NCBI GenBank assembly: GCA_029876055.1
Contig: CM056874.1
Coordinates: 558,001 to 622,000, forward strand
DNA: 64,000 nt
From: Madurella fahalii
Taxonomy: Eukaryota > Ascomycota > Sordariomycetes > Sordariales
Reading direction: 5' to 3'
Position 1 is the first letter of the stretch, and each line of letters opens with the position of its first letter. This document shows positions 42,105 to 54,054 of this stretch, piece after piece. The notes below the pieces were generated by a model. That model was not told the DNA's origin. It did no database searches and saw only the letters and a program-made list of their open reading frames with translations. Position numbers and translations under genes: made by a program.

Positions 42105-42830
42105 ATGCTACTCAGCCTGCTGACCCTTGCCTTGGCTCTCGCGAGCACCGCATCGGCCCACGCCACCATGCACAACGTCTTTGTCAACGACAAAGACCAA
42201 GGCGACGGCGAGGGCAAATACATCCGTTCCCCTTCCAGCAACGATCCCGTCCGGGATCTGAAAAGCCGCGACCTCGCCTGCAACACCAAAGGCGGCGAGC
42301 CGGTCCCGGAATTCGTCAAAGCTTCCGCCGGCGACAAGTTGTCCTTCCGCTGGTATCATGCTGACCCCAACAACCCGGATGACATCCTTGACCCGTCCCA
42401 CAAGGGCGCCATTCTCACCTACATCGCGCCCTACACCGAGGGCAACGGCGCCGGCCCCATCTGGTCCAAGATAGCACAGGAAGGCTTCGAAAATGGCAAG
42501 TGGGCGACCATCAAAATGATGGAAAACGGCGGCAAAGCCAATTTCCTCCTCCCAAAGTCCCTCGCACCAGGTCAGTACCTTATCCGCCAGGAGCTGCTAG
42601 CCCTACACATGGCGGATTTTAGGGGCGACGAGCGGCCCGACCGGGGCGCCGAATCGTACCCCAGTTGCGTGCAGGTCGAGGTGCAAGAGGGGCCGGGGGA
42701 GGCCATTCCGGATCAGGACTTCGACTTCAATACGGGCTACAAGTACGATGATCCCGGTCTGTTTTTCAACATTCACATTCCTTTCGACAAGTACACCCCA
42801 CCGGGTCCGCCCGTCTGGGACCATAATTAA
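42105..42830 (+). CDS. AA9 lytic polysaccharide monooxygenase (secreted)
   Basis: 241 residues, one exon. AA9 enzymes are copper-dependent and oxidatively cleave cellulose or related glucans outside the cell. A signal peptide (MLLSLLTLALALASTASA) is followed directly by HATMHNVFV, so cleavage gives the N-terminal His of the copper histidine brace. The second copper His is in DPSHKGAILTYIAP. Later LLALHMADF holds the conserved second-sphere His and ESYPSC the axial Tyr, where the usual Gln two residues before Tyr is Glu. The two Cys (LACNTKG and YPSC) fit the standard disulfide. There is no CBM1. The next upstream in-frame ATG would bury the signal peptide, so 42105 is the start. Confidence 0.93.
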   Translation: MLLSLLTLALALASTASAHATMHNVFVNDKDQGDGEGKYIRSPSSNDPVRDLKSRDLACNTKGGEPVPEFVKASAGDKLSFRWYHADPNNPDDILDPSHKGAILTYIAPYTEGNGAGPIWSKIAQEGFENGKWATIKMMENGGKANFLLPKSLAPGQYLIRQELLALHMADFRGDERPDRGAESYPSCVQVEVQEGPGEAIPDQDFDFNTGYKYDDPGLFFNIHIPFDKYTPPGPPVWDHN

Positions 42831-42857
42831 AACTTGTATATTCTAGCTGTTCTCTTC

Positions 42858-42898
42858 TCTCTGTTATAGATAACCCTAACCCTCTGTTATAGATAACT
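42858..42898 (+). repeat. Short duplicated segment around two telomere-like units
   Basis: CTGTTATAGATAAC occurs twice with CCTAACC between; the join reads TAACCCTAACCCT, two units of the fungal telomere repeat. It lies in the 3' region of the LPMO gene. Confidence 0.6.
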
Positions 42899-45800
42899 TG
42901 CTCTTCAAGTAACTACGCTCTTTTTTTTTATCAAATGCGATTCGGACTTTGATTCACCTCTTCTAATGCCACTCTCCTCGTCTAGGTGAACAACCGAAAT
43001 AAACACAAGAGCAGTGCTTTTAGCTTACAATTCTTGCGTAATCCTACGCATTAATATTGTACACCTGTTGCAAAGATTTACCGACTCATGTAGTTCACGA
43101 TGTCTCTCAATGGCACCCACAATTTGACCTTGACATAGGTCCATTCGTATAATCGATCGATAGTCGCAATGCAGCACAAGATCCTTGGTTATGGAGTCAT
43201 AACATCCCGGTTTATGATGTTAGGCCTAAGTGTACAGGAAGACGTGCGGAGTGGAGCGCGGACGAATCAAAGGCGACAAACCCTTCCAAAAGGGGAATTT
43301 CTGTACGAAGGAATGCAGCGGGCTCGCTTGGTCGGACAAGTGGAGGTGGAGCTGCCCAGACCCTTGCTCAACGGCCTCCGAGTTAATTAGTCAAAGTTTA
43401 TTTATGTTAATACGACAGCATCCAATGGTCAGTTCAGTCACTTCGGGCCAATCTCTGATATGTTGATTAGTTGAAGCGCTTCAAATACTAGCCTCTGTAT
43501 CTCCATACTGGTGGGGTATCACTAAAGCAAGAGTGTTAAACGGGTTATTGAGCTGGAGAAAACTGTACCCCGGGAGCTGGGCCACCTGCTCAGAGGAACG
43601 GGTTCACTGGGTTGATCATCCTAGAGGCTAACTTGCGGAAACCCATGAATTTATTTGGCACATAAGTGGACCGTCTACGCCATGAATATTTACACGGGAC
43701 ATCCAATCCTACACCTTCTTCCACAGTTGGAGCTCTATTCTCCCCCTTAATCAGCAACGGGAGCTCTATCCGCAAATATTGTTTTGACGTTGTCTGGACC
43801 GTACGGACCTACCGCAGTGACTGTCCGGGAGTCATCCGTCCGGCTGTTAGCCGTCTCCCCCCGGTTGATGGATGTTTCTGCGCAAATTCAATATCTCTAC
43901 ATAGGCAGGATGAAGATGAAGAAGAGTTTAGAAGCTAAGGAAGGAGATGAATATTTAATGAATGTGTTCGTTTCTCATTGCCCCCTATTTAGTATTATAT
44001 TATATCTACTTAGCTCTAATTATACATTCCTAACAGGTATGTATCTCATCCCCTACTCTTTCCCCTCCTTGTTCTGCCTCGTCTCCCACTTATATATCAC
44101 CTTCTTCACCGCCAGGCTCCACCCCTTCCGCACGCACTCCCATACCGTCCCCTCCCTATACCTCGTGCCTGGCCTGATCCCCTGCTGCTGGGGCTTGAGG
44201 AGCTTGAAGCTGGATGATGTTTGTTCAGGATGGTTTTGACGGCGGAGGCAAGGTCCTTTTGGCAGTGGAAGCAGAGAAGACGCTCGATCTGCTCGTCGGT
44301 AGGAACGAGAAAAAAGAACTTGCTAGTCTTCGATTTGATCCTCTGAAATGGCCGAGGTCAGGGCGCTGGATGCCATCTCTCACGTATTGTCGATAAGCAT
44401 GCGCACATCAACCGGGACAAGGGCGGCGCGTTTCCTCGGGGTAATGGGAGGTTTGAACGACTCGTTGGTCTACTATTCAGGCTGCGCTATCAGGGGGGTA
44501 CTATGACTGTCTCCGGGATGGCTAGTGCCTGGCTGTTCATGCTTGGTTGCGGACATGGCTTCTCCTTGTGCTCCGCATCTTGGGACATCTCGACTCTTCT
44601 TTTTGAGACTTTAGGCCGGTTTCTTGTGCACTTCTGGGGCACTTGGTGGCTCGTCGCGTTCTGGTTGTTTGCCAGCACCGTTAGGCTTTGTGGTCGGTTG
44701 ATTAGGTTTGCTCTCTGTCTCAGCTGATTCGGCTTTAGCGGCGGAAATGGTTCCGTCAGAGGCTGCTGATGTCACTTCGGAACATCCTCCTTCGTCTTCC
44801 ATTTTCTGGTCCGGGATCTGGTTTCCTTGTGATGTGATACTAGCAGATGAAACTGCCCGTCTCTTTGCTTTGGGTTTCTGCTCCACCACGCCGTCTTACT
44901 GTCGTTCCTGCTAGAACGAATGCACAGTGGGTAATACATGTTTTCTCTGGATGATTTTCCTTGGATTCTCTTAGATAATTGGTCCGTTAGTCTCCTTATC
45001 TCCAGGATCCTTGTTTCCTTGATGCGACGTTTTTGCGGGCGCACTGGGAGATACGGTCACCTCTTTGGAATTCGGTCTCACGGTAGGTTCTAAGCTGCCG
45101 TTTAGAGACCCAGCGGCTTCGCCAGCTACTGGTGTGGCCTCAGGTGCCCCGAAGTCGGTAGTCCCGTCATGTGTATCCGGCTGAAATATTGATCCAACAC
45201 TGAATTCGGATTTGTCTGAAACTTCATCCTATGGGTTCTCTACATCAGACCTGTCCTCCTCTTCATCAGACAAGGGAGCGCTACTTTCGCCTTGAGCTTT
45301 CCGGCTTTTTCCGCCTCTTTCGGAGACCTCATTTTCTTTTAAAAAATAAAAGATAAAAAGATAAAAAATAGCGGAGTAGGTCATCTAAAATCCCCCGTAT
45401 GGGACCTTTCCTCCGCGGCTGTAAGGGTTTCCATCATCGGATGAGGTACTCATGTATTCCAGAAAACCCAGGCTCGAGTCTTGAAGAACGCTTTCCCCCG
45501 GCTCGAGCCTGTACTTTGCTTCTGAGTTTTGTAGTACCAGCTCGTGTCTCCAGGCAACTCGGCGGGCTCAGTTTCCGGAACATATGGAAAAGTCAGCCCA
45601 AATCGGTTTTCATAACGGAGCTAGTCGCTCCTACCGGGTACCAAGGATGATGAATTCATACCCGCAAGTATTGTAACGAAACTGCTCGACATACAGCTGA
45701 TCAACGGCGGTGACATCCTTCACATTCTCAACCCATGCTCCGTCGCATTCCGCGAACCAGGGAGCTCAGCGGGAGGGTCGGATGGCGTGGAATCTTCAAG

Positions 45801-47651
45801 TCATTATTTTATGGAGTCCGTTCGCTCAATAGACATGCCGCCGAACGGCCTCGTCGACGAGCCGCCTCTAAATAGCGCTCCAATTGCTTCCATTGTTTGT
45901 CCCGAATCTTCCCTGGAGTCCTTCGGACTCGGGGCCGCCCGGCCATAAGCAGAACCCTCAGTCTGAAAGTCGTTTTGGCATATGATACAACAGAAGATAC
46001 CGAACGAGAGTGACTGAGAATGTATCCCATCAGCTGGGGAGGCATGAGTCGATGCTCGTGCTCAATGTGCAGTTGCTCCTGGATCCAGCTCAACCATTTC
46101 TTGTCATGGGCAAGATCTGCGTTCGCGTTTCCCAAGAGTTACATACAGTTTGTCACAACGTCTATGCTGGCGAAGGGAAATGGTCTTGCTTTGTCTTTCG
46201 GCGTTGTCTCGAATTTTACTCCTCATTTCCGCCAGCGCATGCATGGTCCGGCAGCTTGCTCGTCATCTCAAGAATCACGATTCTTAACGACCACATGTCG
46301 CTCTTGCATCACCTTTCTTGCGGGCTATGGCTCGAGCGACAAGGATCGTAACGACAGAGGCTTGTTGGATACCCGGTCGGGCAAGCACTTGCTGCAGGGT
46401 ATTGGCAAGGTCAGCCAGCTAGGTAACGTCGGGGATTACGTGAGGTTTGGATTTGAGAACAGAACATATAGAGTTTATGGCCACAAATATGCTTCATACA
46501 ACAGCCACAGGGTAGGAAAGCGCTGATCTCTAATCTCGCTGATACATTCACGTGCGCACCTCCTAACTATGCTGACTCTACCTCGCCCCTAATTTAGCCA
46601 AACAATACGTGATAGCACTTGACATTTGCCGAGCAATAGGTGTTCCCGGAATGAAGCTATTGCGAAATTGATTGCGAACGCTCCTCTATGGACGTGGTAG
46701 CTTTACCTAGGATAGGAACCACACACTCCAGGTTAGGGAGAGACACATCCCGCTGTGGTGAATTTCGCTGTTTGGAGGTGGAGGGTGAAATGCTAGTAAG
46801 GTAGTTGGGGGTGAAATTGCGTCAGATGAACAAATGTCGACTTGCACAATGATCTACACGGACCACACTTGAGAGGAAACTTTGGCTCGTACATTCGGAC
46901 ACCGCATCTCGGTTTTTCTAGATGGTCCCACAAGATCCCACCGAGTTCTCCTCCCGAAAAATCGCCCGCGAATGGTGCATGCTAAACAGCCCAGCCGCCC
47001 CGCAAGCCCAGTCCCATCTCATCTCATCATGCCTTCCATCCGATTTCCAGTTCTTAAGAGCCCTGTGGTATCCGTACGTGTCCCAGAAAGAAATAGAAAA
47101 TAACGAAACGCAAATGTACTTCAACCGCCTCCTGCGTATAGGTAACCTCAACCTCGCCCCCGATAGAGGCAGGGATGAGCGCTGAAATTGGGGTATCCTG
47201 ACCAATAGAACATCTACGAGAAGAGGGAAGCAATGAAAATACAAAGTAAGGGAAGACGGAGACAGAGATTCATGAGGTTGTGTCATATCTTGCGGAAGAT
47301 GGGCACACCCATGATATTTGTGTTCGGATACAGGACGGTGACAATAAAGGGAAGAGCGAGAACCCTGGGTTGGCTAATCCATGAGACTGATGTTTTTTTG
47401 GGAGGGGTTTTTTTTTTCTTTTGCATTCTTTTGTTTTCGTTTTTCGTTTTTCTTTTTTTTCTTTTTTGTTTTTGAGATTGATAAAGGTTAGGAAAGTGAG
47501 AGGGTAGGGAGCGAATGGTGGTCGGTAGGTGAGATGCCAGTGGCACCAGAATATAGAAGTGTGTTAGGAAAAAGTTCAAACGAGTGGCATGTCTCAGGAT
47601 TAGCCTGTTTCCGTGTCATTGCAAGTCTCTTCGTTGTCACCACCGCGTTCA
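42899..47651. other. 4.7-kb gene-poor region with eroded repeats
   Basis: 43740-43905 resembles a degraded family E tail (GGGAGCTCTATCC, TTGTTTTGACGTTGTCTGGAC). 47399-47475 is a T-rich tract. A possible broken gene lies at 44490-45333. The remaining open frames are short and unsupported. Confidence 0.45.
44490..45333 (-). pseudogene. Possible eroded gene, acidic low-complexity protein
   Basis: On the minus strand from 45333 a frame reads MRSPKEAEKAGKLKAKVAPL, then acidic DEEEDRSDVENP, Ser/Thr/Pro-rich sequence, and after stops and shifts KAKRRAVSSASIT and SETESKPNQPTTKPNG-like text ending near 44611. The composition looks protein-like, with Lys and acidic blocks, but several stops break it and no family is recognised. 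It may be a decayed gene or the first ORF of a retroelement. Confidence 0.25.
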
Positions 47652-50171
47652 TCAAGAGCCCTCGAGTGCCGGGGACAGGCTTGTTCGCTTCGCATCGACC
47701 GATGATCGGGGCGATATGGATAATAGCCTCGCGCTGCCAGCACTAATGCGCCGTGCGTGTCCCTTGTCGAGATTGATGCTCCTCGCTCGCTGGAGCCCTT
47801 CGGCTTCCTCAACCTCGGCATCGGCCGAGCCATTGTTCGCCGGGCCTGCGGGTTCAACGGTACTTTCGCCCTCCTCATCAAAGGATTTGAGAAGGCCCTC
47901 ACGACTCCTCATTCTGCCAACCGACTGGGCGTGGACAACGGTGGGTTGTTGGCCCCTGACGCTGCCCCAATGAGGTTCATCTTCCCAATCGCTTGACGGT
48001 CTAGCCTCGCCGGTAGATTTGCGATTCCACGCAGCACGGTCGGCGTTGGAAGGCGCAAGGCGTGACAGGTAATCGTCCTCGGTAATGGACATATCTTCGA
48101 TATGATTATCATGCTCCTCAAGGCGCTCGTTATCCGACTCGGGCGTTTGTCGGCGGAGCTGTGGACCTGGCGCATGATGCATGATCCCTGATGACGTTCG
48201 CTTTTTGGATATCCTCCCAGACAACCACGATCCTTCCGAGTCGATGGATGCCAGTGACATTGCCTGTGGTTCAGGTGAGACGCCGGGCTGATCTTGATGG
48301 CTAAATGTGGATGGTGTCTGCCGCATCGCCTCGATAGACCGCTGCTCGGATACAGGCGTGTCGTACCTTGCCCCAAGCACCGACGGCGCAGTGATCACTT
48401 CGCCGGCGGTATGACGCAGGTCTGGCGTTGCCTCGGTGATGGAATGGATAGCTTCAACCTCTGGCGATTGTATTCGAGACGCGGGAGGCGAGATGGGTAA
48501 CTCGGGTAGGTCTTCACGGAAGCGGGACATGGTCCGTTTCGGTACGCCCGAGCTGAGTTGTCGGGGCACGAAGTGAACCGGCGGCGTCGGTACCGGCGTT
48601 ATCTGCATCGAGTCTCGTGACGTGTTGGAGAATGAAGATGGGCCTCCGGAATTACGCTTGTGCCTGGTAGCCCATCGAAGCAGGGAGGCCCAAAGCGGGC
48701 CTCTGATGCTGCTGGTCTCGGACCCCTTCTGCGCGGGTTCGGACTGTTCCGTTCTTGCTTCGGATTCTTGCGGGGATTTGGAACGAGACAACTTCCTGCG
48801 AAAGGAGCTCCGTGACACGGTATTCGTAAGCACCGGCACATGTTCTTCCTTGGCCTCGGGGGCCTGCGGAGTTTGCAAAGGGATGCTGTCTATCCGGTGG
48901 AAGGCTGCCAGCGGGTGGGTATGGCCATCGTCTTGTGTCGTCTCGAGGTCGTCACCTTTCGGAACGCTGTCCTGCTGCTTCAGTGACTCGTTTGAGAGCC
49001 GGATCCTCGATGATGTGACGACAGCAGAAGCTGGGTTGATCCCTAAGCCAACGTCTTCCCGGCCGAGAACGCCTCTCTCCAGATTGGGTGGTGACTCCCT
49101 TCCGTCTCTCAGAGCTTCGGTTTCGGCAGCCTTTTGCTTTTCGGCTCGCCTTGCAATTCTCTGTTCCAGTTTCTCTTGTTCCCGCTGTCTCTTCCGTTCG
49201 CGTCTCCGTTGGTCCCGTTCCATAAGCTCTCGTAGATCGCTCGCGCTGAGATCATCGGCGAGGCTATCAATCCTCTTGTGCGCCTTCAGTGTCGCCTCCG
49301 GTATCGGCGCTGACAGCTTCTTCTGCTGCGATGGCCGCCTGAACAGTCCTACGCCACCGCGAGGGCAGGCTCCTGGCCTCGGATTGGTTGTATAGCGCAG
49401 TGTCGGTCGTGGGGCTAGCGCCTCCAGAGCGGAAACCTTGTAGGAAATATAGTCGGAATCCGATGAGAGGGCCGAGTCAATGGATTCCGGGAGGGGTAAC
49501 GAGATGTCTGATGACCGGTTGTACCTCTCCCACTCGGGTCCCTTGAAACCGGCCCCGAAGCCTGTCTTGACTCTCCGACTCTCTTTCTTCATAGGGCGCC
49601 CGAGCATCCAGTCCTCCGCCGGAGGTCGGACCGGCATGAAGCTGCTCATGGCCTTGATCTCGGCCTCGCGTTGATGGTCTTCCTTCCGTCGTTTCTTACT
49701 TGACATTTTCCGAGGTAGGTGATCGCCGTCCCTCTTGCCATGAAGCGTAGGCGCACGACGCAACATCTCGTCGTTCACAGCACCCATGCCGCTATTGTCT
49801 TGAATGCCACCGTGATAGTTTCCCATCCGAACATCGGCGCCTGCGGCGTTGGGCGAAGGTATGTCTGCTTCCCGTCTAGCTCTCGTACTCGTTCTGCGGT
49901 CCACCCGAATGGAATCTTGACGACCGGGCGAAAAGCTGTATGCCCGAGGCCGGCGCTGGAGTTTGTTGGATTCCGTCCGCTGCTTCTTGGTCCCTCGTCG
50001 TTCAGGTGTGGCCCTGATGGAGGCCATGGCCATGGCCACTTCTGGCACCGTTTGGCTGCGTGGCGGGAGCGCCTGCCCGCCAGATTCATCGACATCCATT
50101 GTGTTCGCCCGCCCGCGTTTCCGGCGGCTCTTGCGCCGAAAAGGCCACAACGCCATCCTTATTCTAGACAC
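47652..50171 (-). CDS. Large basic, disordered protein with coiled coil; unknown function
   Basis: Single open frame of 839 residues. I do not recognise a named family. The N-terminus MALWPFRRKSRRKRGRA (Met 6, at 50156) looks like the natural start; an earlier in-frame Met at 50171 adds five residues. Much of the protein is predicted disordered, rich in Ser, Arg, Pro and Glu. One charged helix of about 45 residues (LRELMERDQRRRERKRQREQ onward, near residue 320) should form a coiled coil or single alpha helix. Many SP/TP and RRxS sites suggest regulation by phosphorylation. A compact patch, GFGAGFKGPEWERYNRSSD (about residue 205), may be a conserved motif. The long frame and codon use support a real gene. 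Confidence 0.82.
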   Translation of the reverse strand: MSRIRMALWPFRRKSRRKRGRANTMDVDESGGQALPPRSQTVPEVAMAMASIRATPERRGTKKQRTESNKLQRRPRAYSFSPGRQDSIRVDRRTSTRARREADIPSPNAAGADVRMGNYHGGIQDNSGMGAVNDEMLRRAPTLHGKRDGDHLPRKMSSKKRRKEDHQREAEIKAMSSFMPVRPPAEDWMLGRPMKKESRRVKTGFGAGFKGPEWERYNRSSDISLPLPESIDSALSSDSDYISYKVSALEALAPRPTLRYTTNPRPGACPRGGVGLFRRPSQQKKLSAPIPEATLKAHKRIDSLADDLSASDLRELMERDQRRRERKRQREQEKLEQRIARRAEKQKAAETEALRDGRESPPNLERGVLGREDVGLGINPASAVVTSSRIRLSNESLKQQDSVPKGDDLETTQDDGHTHPLAAFHRIDSIPLQTPQAPEAKEEHVPVLTNTVSRSSFRRKLSRSKSPQESEARTEQSEPAQKGSETSSIRGPLWASLLRWATRHKRNSGGPSSFSNTSRDSMQITPVPTPPVHFVPRQLSSGVPKRTMSRFREDLPELPISPPASRIQSPEVEAIHSITEATPDLRHTAGEVITAPSVLGARYDTPVSEQRSIEAMRQTPSTFSHQDQPGVSPEPQAMSLASIDSEGSWLSGRISKKRTSSGIMHHAPGPQLRRQTPESDNERLEEHDNHIEDMSITEDDYLSRLAPSNADRAAWNRKSTGEARPSSDWEDEPHWGSVRGQQPTVVHAQSVGRMRSREGLLKSFDEEGESTVEPAGPANNGSADAEVEEAEGLQRARSINLDKGHARRISAGSARLLSISPRSSVDAKRTSLSPALEGS

Positions 50172-53100
50172 AACGACCCCGGCGACGGTCCGGTGCGAAG
50201 GCTAACACGATTCTGCGGTAGGATGCGTGGTTATGGTGACTAGGATGATCCGTGCTTGGCGGAGAATGGCCGGGATTCATTCTGAAGGTGTCAGGGCGAG
50301 CGACGTGTTGGCGGGAATGGTTGCGCGATTGGCAAATCGTCGGGACCACTGATGTCTCTACAGCATGCTTCGGCTGCGCAGCGTTCCGAAGATGCGCAAA
50401 GACCAGAGCCGCTCTGGTTCTTAATCAAACGACCGGGGATGGAGGGGCTGTGCCGAGCCAAGAGCTGAACAGTGGAATGCACCAAGCCTCTCCCAGCCGC
50501 TTTCGCGCTGTCTTGTAGGTGTTGTAGGTATGGCACGAGAGTCGGGTCAAGGCGTTGGGATGGCGGGAAAATTGGGTCTCGCAAGGTCGGGCGGGGGAGG
50601 GGCAAATGAATGGAAACGGCCCTTCGACAGGGGAAATGTGCGATCGCTGCCCGATGTTCACTGCTGGATTGGAGAGGTGGGGGGAATGGCTGAGAGAGGC
50701 GGCCCAAGGAGGTCTCAATTATCAGTTATGCGCAACGGGCGAGAGCTGTGCTGCGCAGGGGAGCACAGGTCACCGGGGAAAAAATAAGAATCGAGTGCAA
50801 GGGAGCAAGAGAGCAGAGCAGGGGCCCTAGCTTTCCTCCTGTCATCCAGTCAGCCAGGGACCCGGAGCGGAGAACGAGTGAGAAAACGGAGAGAGTGCTG
50901 CAAGGGCTCGCACCAATGACCCACCTTCTGCCCATTAGTCAAACCCAATCACCGTCTTGGCTGTGACCACGAGCCCTTGAAAAAGAAACCCTCGCACCCT
51001 TCCAATCATTCACCTTCGTTGCCCACTCGGCGGCCAGGTCCTGGAACGCAAGGAGTAGTTTATAATTTGGATGCCCTGCCCTACGCCGTACTGTCTTTGG
51101 CCTTTCCCAGCTGCATTCCGTTATGTTGGCCGTATTCTTCGCCGCCAAGTGGGACCGGGGAGCCGGCTCCTTGGCGTTGCCCCACTACAACGGTTTTTGG
51201 GTCCGCCAGGGTTTAGCCCACACGACGTTAGGCCGCTCGCCCCCGTCTTGCGACAGTTTGCCCCATGATCGCACGTTGGCAGTAGACGAAGAAACTGCAT
51301 CCAAATGGCACCACTCAAATCCCCCCCTTCCCCCCGCCCTTACTTCTGTGAAGGTAGTTTGATGTGGTGCCTCTACTCAAACCATCTCTCTTGGTATCGT
51401 TCGCGAACATCCAGGGGGATCGCCGGTTCCCGAGCCAGCAGTTTTCTGTTGCACTGCTCGTATCCGCCAAAATCATCCGTGCGTTAGCCTTGGTGCTCAA
51501 GAAAAACGAGCGACAGTTACGAAGGCGGACCCACCCTCTGAACTCCAGGTACCTTATGTCATAGGAGCTTCGCAATACCCTCGCCACCATTTATCCAACA
51601 CATATCACACCGACCATTGGCGTCATTTTCGCCTCCAGCCAATATTTAGGATGGAGGTGGTCGTGCCGATCCCATCGAACCAAGGAATCGATCACCTCCG
51701 TGCGAAAGCCGGCCACACACACTGACGACTGTAACACAAGGGCAGCTAAGCTCCTTGGTCGCCGCAGGACCTGCATTTATCGCAAGAGCGCATTAGCCCA
51801 CGGGCACTGCAGGCCAGGGGGGCATCGAGTGCAGTTTATACCGTCTGTCAGCCTGACACGTGTATCCACGGGTACTGTGCAGGGCACCAACAATCTCCAT
51901 CTTGCCTAGCCAAGACATACAGATTCCCCTGTTTCGTGCGGGATGAGCGGAGCGCGATGCACGATCTGACTCTAATCTGCATTGGTTAACACGCTAAGGA
52001 AGACCACATCTACACCAAGGTGATTCGGTATCACCCGACGCGCTAATCGTGAGCCAGGAATGTGAAGAGGATTTTATCGAATTGACAAGCAAAGTACACT
52101 ACAACAGGCGGAACCTTATGCATCTCGGGAACAGATGGCGCGGAAGCCAATCACGCCGAGCGAGGCCACTTTTTGCATGCGCCACGAAGAAACGGGACGC
52201 CAGGGGGGAAAGGGTTGGAGTGGCTCGGAGCCAACGGTATTGCGTTTCAAGATCAGCCCTCCCGCCAGGTGTGGGCAATGAACGACTGACGCCGTCCCCG
52301 ATTCCTGCTTTTTAAGCTAGCCAGCCACAGCTGGGAACCCGGATGGATCGTAGAGGAGCCGCGGGCGCCCTTAGCATAAACAATTAACGGGCTAATTTCG
52401 TTCGTCCAACCTCGATAACGGCCCGTTTTGCGCTAGCACGGTGATACGGAACACGAACGTGTTCATCAAGACGGGGTGCGGAACCTGGGGGAAGACGAAT
52501 CTGTCCTGGTAGCGCGCATGCTATAACTCACCTGCACTCGCGCCCGATGCCTGCCAGATGCTCTGGCACTAGACACCAGGAAACGGGTGTTCCCTCTCAA
52601 TGGTGTGACTGCGGTGCATGATAATGTATCGACACGTTGTTGTGTCCAGGATAAGGCATGCACGACGAGAATCCCGGACAGTCTGCTGCTTTTTTCAGGG
52701 TCCGACGAGGACCATGGGCACACCAGCCAGCATTTCAGATGTGGCACGGGAAACAGGGTCTGGTGCCGTCCGGTTGGTTCAACTGATGACAGCGAGTCGG
52801 GCAGGAAGCAAACGGCCATGGCAACGTTTCAATGCCAAGGCCCAGGATAAAATCACTCACTGGTGCAGACACCCCGGCACCCGACACGAAGCGATTTCGG
52901 CGCTCTACCGGAGCGCCGGCACTTGTTCCGAACCGCCCTAAGATACCTATGAATGGATGGCGTACTGTACACGTTTTGGGAGAGGTTAGCCGGCTTTGAC
53001 ACAATCCCGGACGCTTCTCACCCAGTCTATGCTGGGAAGTAAAATGTAGGCCAGGGCTGATTATACGGCCCATATATTCAACAACTGGAACCCCTGCCTC

Positions 53101-54054
53101 CATCCCGTCTTCCCACATAGTGTATCGGCGCGAGGAATGAGAAGGTCATTCCCATGTTACCCTCCCACGAGTTCCTGGTTCGCTACTATCCGCGCCGTCA
53201 AAACTATATTTAACGCGTCATCCAGCGCTTTACCTTGCATCCACGTTCCTATTTCTCATATCGAGCTAAAGTGAACCTTGTTTTTGATGCTGATCCTCTT
53301 TGATTTAATCAGAGATCTATGTCTCTTGAAGAGTCTGAATTCAGTGACATGCCCTTGGTGCCTATTTCGAATACAGACTTCTGCCACGGGTTGATCGACG
53401 TCTGGTTCAGTAGATCTGACAAACTTTACCGGACATAGCATACGGGGCTCCTTCTGAAGTACGTTACTATCGAAACGCTCCGTTTTCGAAGAACTGGTCA
53501 AAAGGGCCTACATCTTCAATGATGGCTCCCCGTTGCGAGCTGAGGGGTTGGCGAAACAGCCTTATTATGGCACTCTTGTTTATGAGCCTGAGAAACAGGA
53601 ATGCTATAGCGAGATCACGTAATACGTGCCTATTAATCTTTGGGACCATGGATCCGGGACATCCACGAGAACCTGAGACCGAGAGTGGCAGGTGCTACAA
53701 CGTCTATGCTTGACGCGATATCTAAGGTGCGGTGCATTTATAGTAGAATATTTCCAGCCAAGTTCAGAGTAACAGAGTGAGATGGCAACGCGAATGCGGA
53801 TGGATGAGATGGCTTCGCATTTTCATGGCCACCGATATTCATGGAATAAAGAAGCCCTGATTCTGGTTGCGGGGTTATGCAATTAGCCGTCAGTACTAGG
53901 TCTTGGCAGCAGACTGGTTTCTCGAGCAACCCAATCGCACCGCACCCCGCATCGTCAACACTCGGTCAAAAAATGCTCTGTTGCACATCCACGCCACACG
54001 ACGCGACGCGCGCATAGATGAGCCCGAAGCTGCAACCGTGAGAATCGCACAAGC
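50172..54054. other. 3.9-kb intergenic region, no gene recognised
   Basis: Lies between divergent genes (47652-50171 minus and Nuf2 plus). Overlapping open frames on both strands up to 138 codons show no domains. No tRNA, repeat family or RIP-like AT shift was seen. A short unit missed by me or a long non-coding RNA cannot be excluded. Confidence 0.4.

Noticed and set aside
44711..44889. Possible tRNA or structured RNA in the 42-47 kb gap
   Set aside because: No cloverleaf, A/B boxes or strong hairpin could be found.
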